From: Salinimicrobium sp964572365
GTDB taxonomy: Bacteria > Bacteroidota > Bacteroidia > Flavobacteriales > Flavobacteriaceae
Length of the DNA stretch: 11,743 nucleotides
Assembly: GCA_964572365.1 (NCBI GenBank)
Contig: CAZNFK010000070.1
Location: 1-11,743, forward strand
Direction: 5' to 3'
The translations under genes were made by a program, and so were the position numbers. The notes below the pieces were generated by a model. The model worked only from the letters and a program-made list of their open reading frames with translations. It made no database searches and was not told where the DNA came from. Below, in pieces: positions 1 to 6,721 of the stretch. Within the stretch, counting starts at the first letter, position 1. Each line of letters begins with the position of its first letter.

Positions 1-19
1 ATACTCAATACTCAATACT
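1..19. repeat. Short tandem heptamer repeat upstream of sdhB
   Basis: Two perfect copies of ATACTCA (1-7 and 8-14) are followed by a partial copy ATACT (15-19), ending seven bases before the sdhB start codon. The array may continue to the left, outside the window. It could be a spacer in the preceding intergenic region or a slippage-prone tract that alters spacing before sdhB. No function can be shown from the sequence. Confidence 0.6.
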
Positions 20-26
20 ATAAAAA

Positions 27-770
27 ATGAATCTTACACTTAAAATATGGCGTCAGAAAGATGCCAACGCCAAAGGAGGAATCGAGACTTACCAATTAGG
101 AGGGGTCGAGCCCGATATGTCTTTTCTTGAGATGCTGGATGTCCTTAACCAGGACCTCATAGACAAAGGAGAAGAGCCGGTGGTTTTTGACCATGATTGT
201 CGTGAGGGAATTTGTGGAACCTGTAGTCTTCAGATAAACGGAGAACCACATGGACCCGATCGTGGGGTTACTACCTGCCAGTTGCACATGAGGATGTTCA
301 ACGATGGAGATACAATTGTTATTGAACCATTTAGGGCTAAAGCGTTTCCGGTGATCAAGGATTTGATCGTGGATAGAACTTCATTCGAGAGGATTCAACA
401 GGCAGGGGGTTATGTTTCTGTGAACACTTCGGGAAATACCCAGGATGCGAATGCTATTCTTGTACCAAAAGATAAGGCAGATACTGCTTTTGATGCGGCT
501 ACCTGTATCGGTTGTGGTGCTTGTGTGGCAGCCTGTAAAAATGCAAGTGCGATGCTGTTCACCTCTGCAAAAGTTAGTCAGCTGGCTTTACTTCCGCAGG
601 GAGAGATTGAAGCAGACAGGCGCGTGCTTGCAATGGTAGAGCAAATGGATAAAGAAGGATTTGGAAACTGTACCAACACCGGGGCTTGTGAAATTGAATG
701 TCCGAAAGGAATTTCTTTAGAGAACATCGCGAGAATGAACAGGGAATACCTAAGAGCGAGCACTAAATAG
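27..770 (+). CDS. sdhB: Succinate dehydrogenase / fumarate reductase iron-sulfur subunit
   Basis: This is the electron-transfer subunit of succinate:quinone oxidoreductase (complex II). It passes electrons from the FAD subunit SdhA to the membrane cytochrome b subunit and the quinone pool on the cytoplasmic face of the inner membrane. The 247-residue protein is full length. The N-terminal ferredoxin domain has the 2Fe-2S ligands C58, C63, C66 and C84. The C-terminal domain has C160, C163, C166 and C225 for the 4Fe-4S cluster, and C170, C215 and C221 for the 3Fe-4S cluster, assigned by analogy with known SdhB proteins. C66 is cysteine where E. coli SdhB has aspartate. The ATG at 27 follows an A-rich tract, as is common for Bacteroidota starts. 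sdhC and sdhA are expected just left of the window but are not visible. A strong terminator follows, so this is probably the last gene of the operon. Confidence 0.97.
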   Translation: MNLTLKIWRQKDANAKGGIETYQLGGVEPDMSFLEMLDVLNQDLIDKGEEPVVFDHDCREGICGTCSLQINGEPHGPDRGVTTCQLHMRMFNDGDTIVIEPFRAKAFPVIKDLIVDRTSFERIQQAGGYVSVNTSGNTQDANAILVPKDKADTAFDAATCIGCGACVAACKNASAMLFTSAKVSQLALLPQGEIEADRRVLAMVEQMDKEGFGNCTNTGACEIECPKGISLENIARMNREYLRASTK

Positions 771-800
771 CACTTTTAGAGCTACTATATTTTATTGAAG

Positions 801-831
801 ATCCCGGACTTTGCAGTCCGGGATTTTTTTT
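801..831 (+). terminator. Intrinsic terminator of the sdh operon
   Basis: A perfect 10-bp GC-rich stem (801-810 with 815-824), a four-base loop TTGC, and a run of eight T (824-831). It begins 30 nt after the sdhB stop codon. This is a textbook rho-independent terminator. The flanking A and T bases can extend the stem by a few pairs. Confidence 0.95.
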
Positions 832-832
832 G
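825..832 (+). promoter_or_regulatory. Possible -7 promoter element for the aminotransferase gene
   Basis: TTTTTTTG matches the Bacteroidota -7 consensus TAnnTTTG at seven of eight positions and lies in the T-tract of the sdhB terminator. It is 20 nt before the ATG at 853. No TTG is seen at the usual -33 spacing, so support is weak. The gene still needs its own promoter because a strong terminator separates it from sdhB. Confidence 0.3.
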
Positions 833-852
833 CACCTTAAATAAAAAATCGA

Positions 853-2010
853 ATGTCAGCAGTCAACAATATTTCCTCTAAACTTCCGAAGCACGAAACC
901 AGCATCTTTTCAGTAATGGGGAAGATGGCCCGCGACCATGGTGCGGTAAACATGTCACAAGGGTATCCCAACTTTGAAACGGATGAACGTCTTAAGGACC
1001 TGGTGACCAAGGCGATGAAAGAGGGTTATAATCAATATGCTCCTTTGGCGGGTATTGGGCCACTCAGAGAGCAGATCGTGAACAAGATTGAATCCCTGCA
1101 TAACAAGAAATACGATCCTAACAAGGAGATCACGGTTACCAACGGGGCAACACAGGCCCTGTTTCTTGCTATCACTGCTTTCGTGCATCCCGGTGATGAA
1201 GTTATCGTACTGAAACCGGCTTATGACAGTTATGAACCGGCAATAGAATTAAACGGGGGGAAACCTGTTCTTGTACAGATGAAAGGGAAAGACTATGAGG
1301 TGGACTGGAAAGAGGTGAAGGAAAAGATCACTGCCAAAACCAGGATGATCATCATCAATACGCCTCACAATCCAAGCGGCAGGGTCTTTTCTAAAGAAGA
1401 TATGCAGGAGCTCGAAAACCTTTTACACGATACTAATATCATCGTGTTAAGCGATGAGGTTTATGAGCACATTATTTTTGACGGAGCGAAACACCACAGC
1501 GCCTCTACTTTTCCAGGACTTGCCGAAAGAGCGGTGGTTTGCGCTTCCTTCGGAAAGACCTTCCATAACACCGGTTGGAAATTGGGGTATTGCGTCGCGC
1601 CTTCCGAACTTATGGCCGAGATATGGAAGGTGATGGAGGTCAATGTCTTTTGCGTGCATCATCCCAGTCAGCGAGCCTTTGCAGAATATCTTAAAGAACC
1701 GCAACATTATCTGCAACTGGGAAGTTTCTACCAGGAGAAGCGGGACCGCTTTCTTGAGTTGATCCAAGAAACCGCCTTTAAAGCTATTCCGGCAAAGGGT
1801 ACTTACTTCCAATTGCTCGATTATTCCGAGATAACCCAGGAATCCGATGTGGACTTTGCACGCAGGTTGATCACTGAGTATAATTTAGCCAGTATACCGG
1901 TTTCCGTCTTCAGTAAAGATCGGCTGGATCAAAAGCAGTTGAGATTCTGTTTTGCCAAAACAGATGAAACCCTGGTCGAGGCTGCAGAGATCCTCAAAAA
2001 AGTAAAATAA
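853..2010 (+). CDS. Methionine/glutamine aminotransferase, YbdL-like (PLP class I/II)
   Basis: A fold-type I PLP aminotransferase of 385 residues, full length for the family. The Schiff-base lysine is K235 in an SFGKTFHNTGWK motif that strongly resembles E. coli YbdL, a methionine aminotransferase. Other landmarks are NPSG with N173, the cofactor-contacting D201 and Y204 in a DEVYE motif, and R364 near the C terminus for the substrate carboxylate. YbdL-type and related kynurenine/glutamine transaminase K enzymes use methionine, glutamine and aromatic amino acids with 2-oxo acids, including the methionine precursor 4-methylthio-2-oxobutanoate. The YafV-like omega-amidase at 2635 fits this role because it would remove the alpha-ketoglutaramate made when glutamine is the amino donor. 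The protein should be cytosolic. Exact substrate preference cannot be read from sequence; a cysteine-S-conjugate beta-lyase activity is a possible alternative or side activity. Confidence 0.88.
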   Translation: MSAVNNISSKLPKHETSIFSVMGKMARDHGAVNMSQGYPNFETDERLKDLVTKAMKEGYNQYAPLAGIGPLREQIVNKIESLHNKKYDPNKEITVTNGATQALFLAITAFVHPGDEVIVLKPAYDSYEPAIELNGGKPVLVQMKGKDYEVDWKEVKEKITAKTRMIIINTPHNPSGRVFSKEDMQELENLLHDTNIIVLSDEVYEHIIFDGAKHHSASTFPGLAERAVVCASFGKTFHNTGWKLGYCVAPSELMAEIWKVMEVNVFCVHHPSQRAFAEYLKEPQHYLQLGSFYQEKRDRFLELIQETAFKAIPAKGTYFQLLDYSEITQESDVDFARRLITEYNLASIPVSVFSKDRLDQKQLRFCFAKTDETLVEAAEILKKVK

Positions 2011-2013
2011 TTA

Positions 2014-2529
2014 CTACTCTTCCTGGCGCTCTTTCAGCTTTTCGTTTACAAAACCACGAACAACTTCTGTGGTAACTCCAAATATAACGTGGGCCAGCAG
2101 CTCGTGCATTTGAGTTTTCAGCGGGATCTTTTCAGGGCTTCTGTCCAGTCCCAATAAGGGGAGGCTGGTTTCGTGGGTGGTGGCCCAGGTGGTGCCGCCC
2201 AGGATGGCTCCATCGAGGATATTTACTTCAGTATCATCCCTTTTTCCGTAGCCATAAACTGCGCCCACGGTTGCGCCAAGGGGAATGTTCACCAGCTGTT
2301 CGACAATTCCTTCATTTTCCAGTTTTATAGGTGTGCCCGTGAATTTCACGGCAAGCTGGTCCATAACTTTCACCTGTGCAGATTTTTCATCGATCTTTCT
2401 AACCTGTAGAAACCGTTCTACCGTGGATTTTAGGGCGCTTCCGGCAAGACCTCCAATAAATCCTGCGAGAATTCCGCGGGAGGCATTTGAGGGAAAAGAA
2501 TCTTTATCAAAAAAATTATTCAAACTCAT
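2014..2529 (-). CDS. YagU/DUF1440-like small membrane protein
   Basis: A 171-residue protein with four glycine- and alanine-rich hydrophobic stretches, at about residues 18-36, 78-95, 104-127 and 142-160. The last part (GLD..., then HELLAHVIFG..TEVVR) resembles the C terminus of E. coli YagU, an inner-membrane DUF1440 protein linked in the literature to acid resistance; transfer of that role here is inference. I start at the ATG at 2529 rather than the in-frame ATG at 2565. The 12-residue extension is atypical, and a promoter-like element (2549-2556) lies between the two ATGs. The gene ends with tandem stops TAG TAA, three bases from the stop of the convergent aminotransferase gene. It sits inverted between the aminotransferase and omega-amidase genes, so any link to them is unproven. 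Confidence 0.7.
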   Translation of the reverse strand: MSLNNFFDKDSFPSNASRGILAGFIGGLAGSALKSTVERFLQVRKIDEKSAQVKVMDQLAVKFTGTPIKLENEGIVEQLVNIPLGATVGAVYGYGKRDDTEVNILDGAILGGTTWATTHETSLPLLGLDRSPEKIPLKTQMHELLAHVIFGVTTEVVRGFVNEKLKERQEE

Positions 2530-2548
2530 TGCAATTGATTTTTTTAGG

Positions 2549-2556
2549 CAAATAAA
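2549..2556 (-). promoter_or_regulatory. Possible -7 promoter element for the YagU-like gene
   Basis: Read on the minus strand the bases are TTTATTTG, seven of eight to TAnnTTTG, 19 nt before the chosen ATG at 2529. It falls inside the possible 12-codon N-terminal extension and therefore favours the shorter start. No clear -33 TTG was identified. Confidence 0.3.
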
Positions 2557-2614
2557 GCTATTCATTGTAGGAGTGGTTTACAAGCATTTAACATGTATTT
2601 AGCAGCATCCCGTG

Positions 2615-2631
2615 AATTTTTGATAAATTTA
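2615..2631 (+). promoter_or_regulatory. Possible overlapping -7 elements for the omega-amidase gene
   Basis: Two near-consensus elements overlap here: AATTTTTG (2615-2622, seven of eight to TAnnTTTG) and TAAATTTA (2624-2631, seven of eight). They lie 12 and 3 nt before the ATG at 2635, so the mRNA would have little or no 5' leader. They also favour ATG 2635 over the upstream in-frame ATG at 2593. No good -33 TTG is visible. Confidence 0.3.
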
Positions 2632-2634
2632 CAT

Positions 2635-3414
2635 ATGGCACAAAATCTAAAGACGGCGCTGCTTCAGGTCGACCTGGTTTGGGAGGATATTGAAGCGAAC
2701 AGAAGAAATTTTGAGGAGAAAATAAAACAGCTTTCAGCAGATGTTGATCTTATCATTCTGCCCGAAATGTTTACCACCGGGTTTTCCATGAATGCGGAAG
2801 AGCTGGCCGAACCTCCAAAAGGTCCCTCTTTTGAATGGATGCAGAAAATGGCTTCGGAAAAAAATGCGGCGGTAACCGGTTCTATAATCACTTCTGAAAA
2901 AGGCCGTTTTTACAACCGTTTGTTTTTTGTCTTTCCCGATGGTTCTTCTGTAAAATATGATAAAAAGCACACTTTTACCCTGGCCAAAGAGAATGAAACC
3001 TATGCTTCGGGAACAGAAAAACTGATCGTCAACTATAAAGACTGGAAAATTTGTCCCTTGGTGTGTTATGACCTCCGGTTCCCTGTATGGGCAAGGAATA
3101 CCGAAGATTATGACCTCTTGATCTACGTGGCAAACTGGCCCGCGCCCCGGGTTCATGCCTGGGATGTGCTTTTACAGGCACGCGCTATCGAAAATATGAG
3201 CTATTGCATAGGTTTGAACCGGGTAGGCCGGGATGGAAAAGACCTGGATTACGTAGGACATTCTGCAGTATATGACGGGTTGGGAAAAAGGGTTTCAATA
3301 AACACTTCAGAAACCGAATTTTCTGAAGAAATAATCCTTGAGAAATCCCACATAACCAAGATCAGGACGCAACTCCGCTTCCTGCAAGACCGCGATAAGT
3401 TTACTCTACATTGA
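2635..3414 (+). CDS. Omega-amidase, YafV/Nit2-like carbon-nitrogen hydrolase
   Basis: A nitrilase-superfamily amidase of 259 residues, close to E. coli YafV in length. The catalytic triad is visible: E44 (LPEMFTTGF), K110 (YDKKHTF) and C144 (CPLVCYDLRFPVW). Family enzymes hydrolyse alpha-ketoglutaramate to 2-oxoglutarate and ammonia, clearing the product of glutamine transaminases; this supports methionine salvage and nitrogen recovery. The aminotransferase at 853 is the natural partner, although an inverted gene lies between them. An in-frame ATG at 2593 would add 14 residues, but the family typically begins near the MAQNLKTALLQ sequence encoded from 2635, so I use that start. The last 14 bp overlap the end of the convergent lipoprotein gene. 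The protein has no signal peptide and should be cytosolic. Another nitrilase-family substrate cannot be excluded. Confidence 0.88.
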   Translation: MAQNLKTALLQVDLVWEDIEANRRNFEEKIKQLSADVDLIILPEMFTTGFSMNAEELAEPPKGPSFEWMQKMASEKNAAVTGSIITSEKGRFYNRLFFVFPDGSSVKYDKKHTFTLAKENETYASGTEKLIVNYKDWKICPLVCYDLRFPVWARNTEDYDLLIYVANWPAPRVHAWDVLLQARAIENMSYCIGLNRVGRDGKDLDYVGHSAVYDGLGKRVSINTSETEFSEEIILEKSHITKIRTQLRFLQDRDKFTLH

Positions 3415-5017
3415 ATGTTTGGGTGACGTCCCAGTTAGCTCGTACGTCTAGCACATCTGGGAAATAAACCACTTTTTCGGGTTGCCTTCTTTCAAGGAAT
3501 CTTCCGCTGTCCCAGATTCGGTTCTCATTGGTGTCATAAACGAGCCTGAGCAAGTATTTTCCGGGGTTGATATTCTCAAAATTCAGGGAGGTGCTTCCGG
3601 TGCTGTATTTTTCAGCCTTTACCTCGCCCTTTTCGGTGGTGAGCTGTAAGATCACAGGGAAGTTTGTGACGTTTTGAAGATTGATCACCAGGTTTCCATA
3701 GTCTGCAAAGGCTTTGGTTCTTAGCTGGGTCTTTAGAGTGTCGTTTACCTTTCCGAAGAAACCGGTAAAAGCACCAGGGTAAGCGGTAAGCCGGTAGGTT
3801 TGGCTTTCCTTCTTCTCAAAAGACACCACAAATTCATTTTTCCAGTTGTCATACTTGGTGGTAAAGGTGACCGGTAGAGTATCTTTATCAACAATTCTTA
3901 TAAGTGAATCATTTGTAGCCGTTAAAGGGATATTTGGGAGGATCTTCAGGTTCTCTGCAAAATTAATGGTCGAGCTTGGTTCAAAAGTAAATTGGAGGGA
4001 GTCCCGATCCATTTTTTTTATCCGGGTCAATAATGTGTCCCGGTAGCCAGGCATTTCTGCAACGAACTGCAAACTATCTCTTTCCAGGTCGGGTTTGTAC
4101 CAGTAATGCACCGTGTCTTTTTCCCTGTCTTTGGTGATCATGCTGACAAAATCTTCAGGTTTGGGAGAGATCATTTCGATCTTCAGACTGTCAGGTTCGG
4201 TCACTCCTTCATAGCCAAACAACAGGTGCTGCCCCGATTTTTGCTGAGGTCTAATAAATTTGAATTCGGGTTTTTCACTGAAGAGGATCAAGTCAAAAAC
4301 ACTTTCGGTGGGGATGGTTATATGTTCATCGGCAAAGGCGACCTTATCTGTTGCCGGGTCAAAAAGATAATTGTTATTGACGTCTTTCATCCCCACCAAT
4401 TGATAGGTTCCTTCCTTCAGGTTTTTAAGTTCAAAAGTGGTGAGACTATCAAGGGTGTTGGTTACATAACGCGGAATCCTGTTGTAGATCACAGAATCTG
4501 AATAAGTGGAATCCACCTCATACAGCATGACCGAGATGTAAGGATCTGGAAGTTTCAGCAGGGCGTCCGACACGTTTCCGGCTACTGTAAGGGAGTCAAT
4601 GTAAGGCCCCGTGGAAAAAGCATAGGTGAAAAAATCAAGCGGGTTCCCTTCGTTATTGTCTGTGATACTTCTTCCGAAGTTGATAGTGTAAGTAGTGTTA
4701 GGCTGTAGAGTATCGGTAATATTGATCCTGATGGATTTGTTGGCGGTTCCTAAAGGGGTGATCTCCGGCCGCGGATCCATGGGAGGCGAAATAATTATCT
4801 GCTTTTGCGGGTCTTTTATTTTAATGTATTCGTCAAAATAGATCCGTATCTCATTCGCGTCAAAATTGGTAGTGAAATTCTCCGGCCGTGCCTTAACATA
4901 TTGTGGTGGGGTTTTATCAACTGGGCCGCCCTCGGGAGTGCCTCTTTTCGCGCAACCGGCAAGAACCAATGTGGTAAGGGTGATCAAAAAGTAAATGCTG
5001 GCAACTGGTTTTTTCAT
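3401..5017 (-). CDS. Big_5 (SbsA-type) Ig-like domain lipoprotein
   Basis: A 538-residue predicted lipoprotein. The signal peptide is a lysine pair, a hydrophobic core and the lipobox LAGC with lipidated C22. The mature start CAKRGTPEGGPVDKTPP is typical of a conserved Bacteroidota family with an N-terminal Big_5 Ig-like domain (about residues 38-135, ending in YAFSTG). The rest is beta-rich with repeated domain-like segments, including a prealbumin-like stretch near residue 200 (GTYQLVGMKDVNNNYLFDP) and a similar one near the C terminus (GKYLLRLVYDTNENRIWD). No acidic lipoprotein export signal follows C22, so it probably faces the periplasm, but this is inference. I chose the ATG at 5017; an in-frame TTG at 5035 adds only six residues before the signal peptide. 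It follows comF by 51 nt on the same strand. Function is unknown. Confidence 0.85.
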   Translation of the reverse strand: MKKPVASIYFLITLTTLVLAGCAKRGTPEGGPVDKTPPQYVKARPENFTTNFDANEIRIYFDEYIKIKDPQKQIIISPPMDPRPEITPLGTANKSIRINITDTLQPNTTYTINFGRSITDNNEGNPLDFFTYAFSTGPYIDSLTVAGNVSDALLKLPDPYISVMLYEVDSTYSDSVIYNRIPRYVTNTLDSLTTFELKNLKEGTYQLVGMKDVNNNYLFDPATDKVAFADEHITIPTESVFDLILFSEKPEFKFIRPQQKSGQHLLFGYEGVTEPDSLKIEMISPKPEDFVSMITKDREKDTVHYWYKPDLERDSLQFVAEMPGYRDTLLTRIKKMDRDSLQFTFEPSSTINFAENLKILPNIPLTATNDSLIRIVDKDTLPVTFTTKYDNWKNEFVVSFEKKESQTYRLTAYPGAFTGFFGKVNDTLKTQLRTKAFADYGNLVINLQNVTNFPVILQLTTEKGEVKAEKYSTGSTSLNFENINPGKYLLRLVYDTNENRIWDSGRFLERRQPEKVVYFPDVLDVRANWDVTQTFNVE

Positions 5018-5068
5018 TCTGAAGAATTTGTACAAAGAAACAATTATTCTGTTATTTCTGAAAGCATC

Positions 5069-5749
5069 TCAATGCGTGACAGCCATAGTGGCTATACTGA
5101 TCTTTACTCCTTTTACCTGCAGCAGTTTTTCTGCACAGGCCTCTAAAGTTGCCCCTGTAGTGACCAGGTCATCTACCAGGAGGATATGTGCATTTTCAAT
5201 TTCCTCCGGGTGTTCTAACACAAAGGTTTCCCCAATGTTTCCCCATCGGGCGAACCGCTTTTTGACGGTCTGGGTTTGTGAAGCCGATTTTTTTAATAGG
5301 ATGTGGTCCTTATAAGGCACTTGCAGGGCCTTGGAAATTTCCCGGCCAAAAGCTTCCACCTGATTAAAGCCCCTTTTTTTTAACTTTTTCTTATGAAGTG
5401 GTACGGGGATCACGACCGTGATCTCCCGGTAGTCTTTTACCTCCTTAAGTTCATTGCCCATCCAGGCTCCTAAAAAACTTCCGATCTCCTGGTGACCCTT
5501 GTATTTCAGGTTGTGGATGAGTTTTTGCACGATCTCCTTCTTCTCAAAAAGAAGCAGGGAAGTGGCATTCTCAACCGGAATCCTTCCATAGAAGATCGTT
5601 TCTACCGCATTTCCATCCTCCAGGTGGTAATAAGTAAGGGGTAGGGTGTGTAAACAGCTGGTGCACAGGACCTTTTCATTTCTATTCAGAGCAGTTTCAC
5701 AGCCGTTGCAAAGCCGGGGAAATATAAAATCAACAAAATCGTGAAACAT
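5069..5749 (-). CDS. comF: ComF family phosphoribosyltransferase-like protein
   Basis: A 226-residue, full-length ComF-family protein. The N terminus carries a four-cysteine zinc-finger-like motif (C14, C17, C29, C32). The middle has the family signature VIPVPLH then RGFNQ (126-130), followed by the Q/R/N/F pattern around 158-176. The C-terminal PRPP-binding motif LLVDDLVTTGAT (190-201) has D193 and D194. ComF proteins are known in natural transformation, where they support uptake of single-stranded DNA into the cytoplasm, but they are also conserved in species not shown to be competent. No other competence gene is in the window. comF is probably first in a two-gene minus-strand unit with the Ig-like lipoprotein. 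A 70-bp divergent region separates it from the coiled-coil gene. Confidence 0.92.
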   Translation of the reverse strand: MFHDFVDFIFPRLCNGCETALNRNEKVLCTSCLHTLPLTYYHLEDGNAVETIFYGRIPVENATSLLLFEKKEIVQKLIHNLKYKGHQEIGSFLGAWMGNELKEVKDYREITVVIPVPLHKKKLKKRGFNQVEAFGREISKALQVPYKDHILLKKSASQTQTVKKRFARWGNIGETFVLEHPEEIENAHILLVDDLVTTGATLEACAEKLLQVKGVKISIATMAVTH

Positions 5750-5819
5750 TTGTTAAGGAATTAGTAAAAACAGGCGCAAATCCTATAAATTTACAAAGTA
5801 AACCGAAATCTCAAGAATT
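5750..5819. promoter_or_regulatory. Divergent promoter region between comF and the coiled-coil gene
   Basis: This 70-bp AT-rich gap must hold the starts for both genes. It contains the self-complementary octamer TAAATTTA at 5786-5793, seven of eight to TAnnTTTG on either strand. Next to it, on the minus strand, is TTACTTTG (5794-5801), also seven of eight. The plus-strand element would give a leader of about 25 nt for the gene at 5820. The minus-strand element would give comF a leader of about 40 nt. No convincing -33 TTG is seen for either. Confidence 0.35.
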
Positions 5820-6701
5820 ATGGCTGAAGAAAAAAGTAATAATGCTTTAAAGATCTTAACCGGCGTGCTGGCAGTTGCACTTATTGCATTAGGAATATAC
5901 ACAGTAAAATTCTACAATGAGGAAAAAGAGAACCAGGAATTGCTGCAAAAGGAAAAAACAGTGATCGAAGGTGAACTCAACGATCTTATCGTAAAATATG
6001 ACGAAGCTATTGCTGAAAATGAAGGCCTTGACAGTGAACTGGTGGCTGCAAGAGAAAAAATAGTTGCTCTAAGGGATTCTGTGCAGGACATGGAAGCAAA
6101 CCTGGCGCTTATCTCCCGTTACCGACGTGAAGTGAGTAATCTTAAAGCTGAAAAAGAAGAATTATTCAGGGTTGTAGATAGTCTGAGTAATCAAAATAGA
6201 ATGTTGATCACAGAAATTGACAGTACCAACAACGTCCTTCTTGAAAGAACGAGGGTGTCAGATTCTTTGAAGGCTCAAACTCAAACCATGGCGAACCAGA
6301 TCGACAGGGCTTCACAACTTAAGGTAAGTAATTTGCGAGGAGAGGGAGTTATTGAGCGGAACAGCGGTCGTCTTGTAGAAAATGACCGTACCAGGAGAGT
6401 TGACAAGATAAGGACCTGTTTTTCACTCACACCAAATGCCCTGGCAGAAGCTGGTGAAAAAGAACTTTATGTGCAGGTATACAACCCTAACAACAATCTG
6501 GTGGGAGACCAGATCGCCGTACAACACGATGGTGGGGTGATGGTGTACAGTGCCGCAACAAAGGTGTTCTATGAAAATGAAGAACTTGATGTTTGCATCC
6601 TGGCCAATACCGTAGAAGAGAACCTTATCGAAGGAACCTATAAAGTGCTGGTATACAACGGTCCAAATTTAATTGGGGCAACTACCTTTGATCTCCGGTA
6701 A
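5820..6701 (+). CDS. Membrane-anchored coiled-coil protein, function unknown
   Basis: I recognise the architecture but no characterised family. The 293-residue protein has a short charged N terminus, one hydrophobic segment (about residues 9-29), a long charged heptad-rich coiled coil (about 32-165) and a C-terminal beta-rich domain (about 166-293). The membrane segment has no cleavage or lipobox signal, so it most likely acts as an uncleaved anchor with the rest in the periplasm; the reverse topology cannot be excluded. The C-terminal domain has two cysteines (C200, C259), which could pair if periplasmic. Similar coiled-coil proteins are sometimes labelled as chromosome-partitioning or SMC-like because of the coil, and nothing here supports that. 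It is divergent from comF and separated from glyS by a terminator, so it is probably a single-gene unit. Confidence 0.85.
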   Translation: MAEEKSNNALKILTGVLAVALIALGIYTVKFYNEEKENQELLQKEKTVIEGELNDLIVKYDEAIAENEGLDSELVAAREKIVALRDSVQDMEANLALISRYRREVSNLKAEKEELFRVVDSLSNQNRMLITEIDSTNNVLLERTRVSDSLKAQTQTMANQIDRASQLKVSNLRGEGVIERNSGRLVENDRTRRVDKIRTCFSLTPNALAEAGEKELYVQVYNPNNNLVGDQIAVQHDGGVMVYSAATKVFYENEELDVCILANTVEENLIEGTYKVLVYNGPNLIGATTFDLR

Positions 6702-6721
6702 AACCTAACTTTAAATAATAG

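Noticed and set aside
1..19. CRISPR-like or insertion-sequence end at the left edge
   Set aside because: The unit is only seven bases with no spacers and no inverted repeat partner in the window; it is a simple tandem repeat.
1447..1812. A 121-codon minus-strand frame inside the aminotransferase gene
   Set aside because: It is antisense to the catalytic-lysine region of a clear PLP enzyme, so it is a coding-strand shadow.
2285..2602. A 105-codon plus-strand frame across the YagU-like gene and into the divergent gap
   Set aside because: It is antisense to the YagU-like gene over most of its length, the product has no recognisable features, and it ends before the amidase start.
4106..4501. 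A 131-codon plus-strand frame antisense to the lipoprotein gene
   Set aside because: The opposite strand encodes a continuous lipoprotein with signal peptide and Ig-like domain. The translation (rich in F, H, V) shows no family features.
5018..5035. TTG start at 5035 for the lipoprotein, adding six residues
   Set aside because: The ATG at 5017 gives a standard lipoprotein signal peptide beginning with lysines. The extension would only lengthen the region before it and overlaps a promoter-like element.
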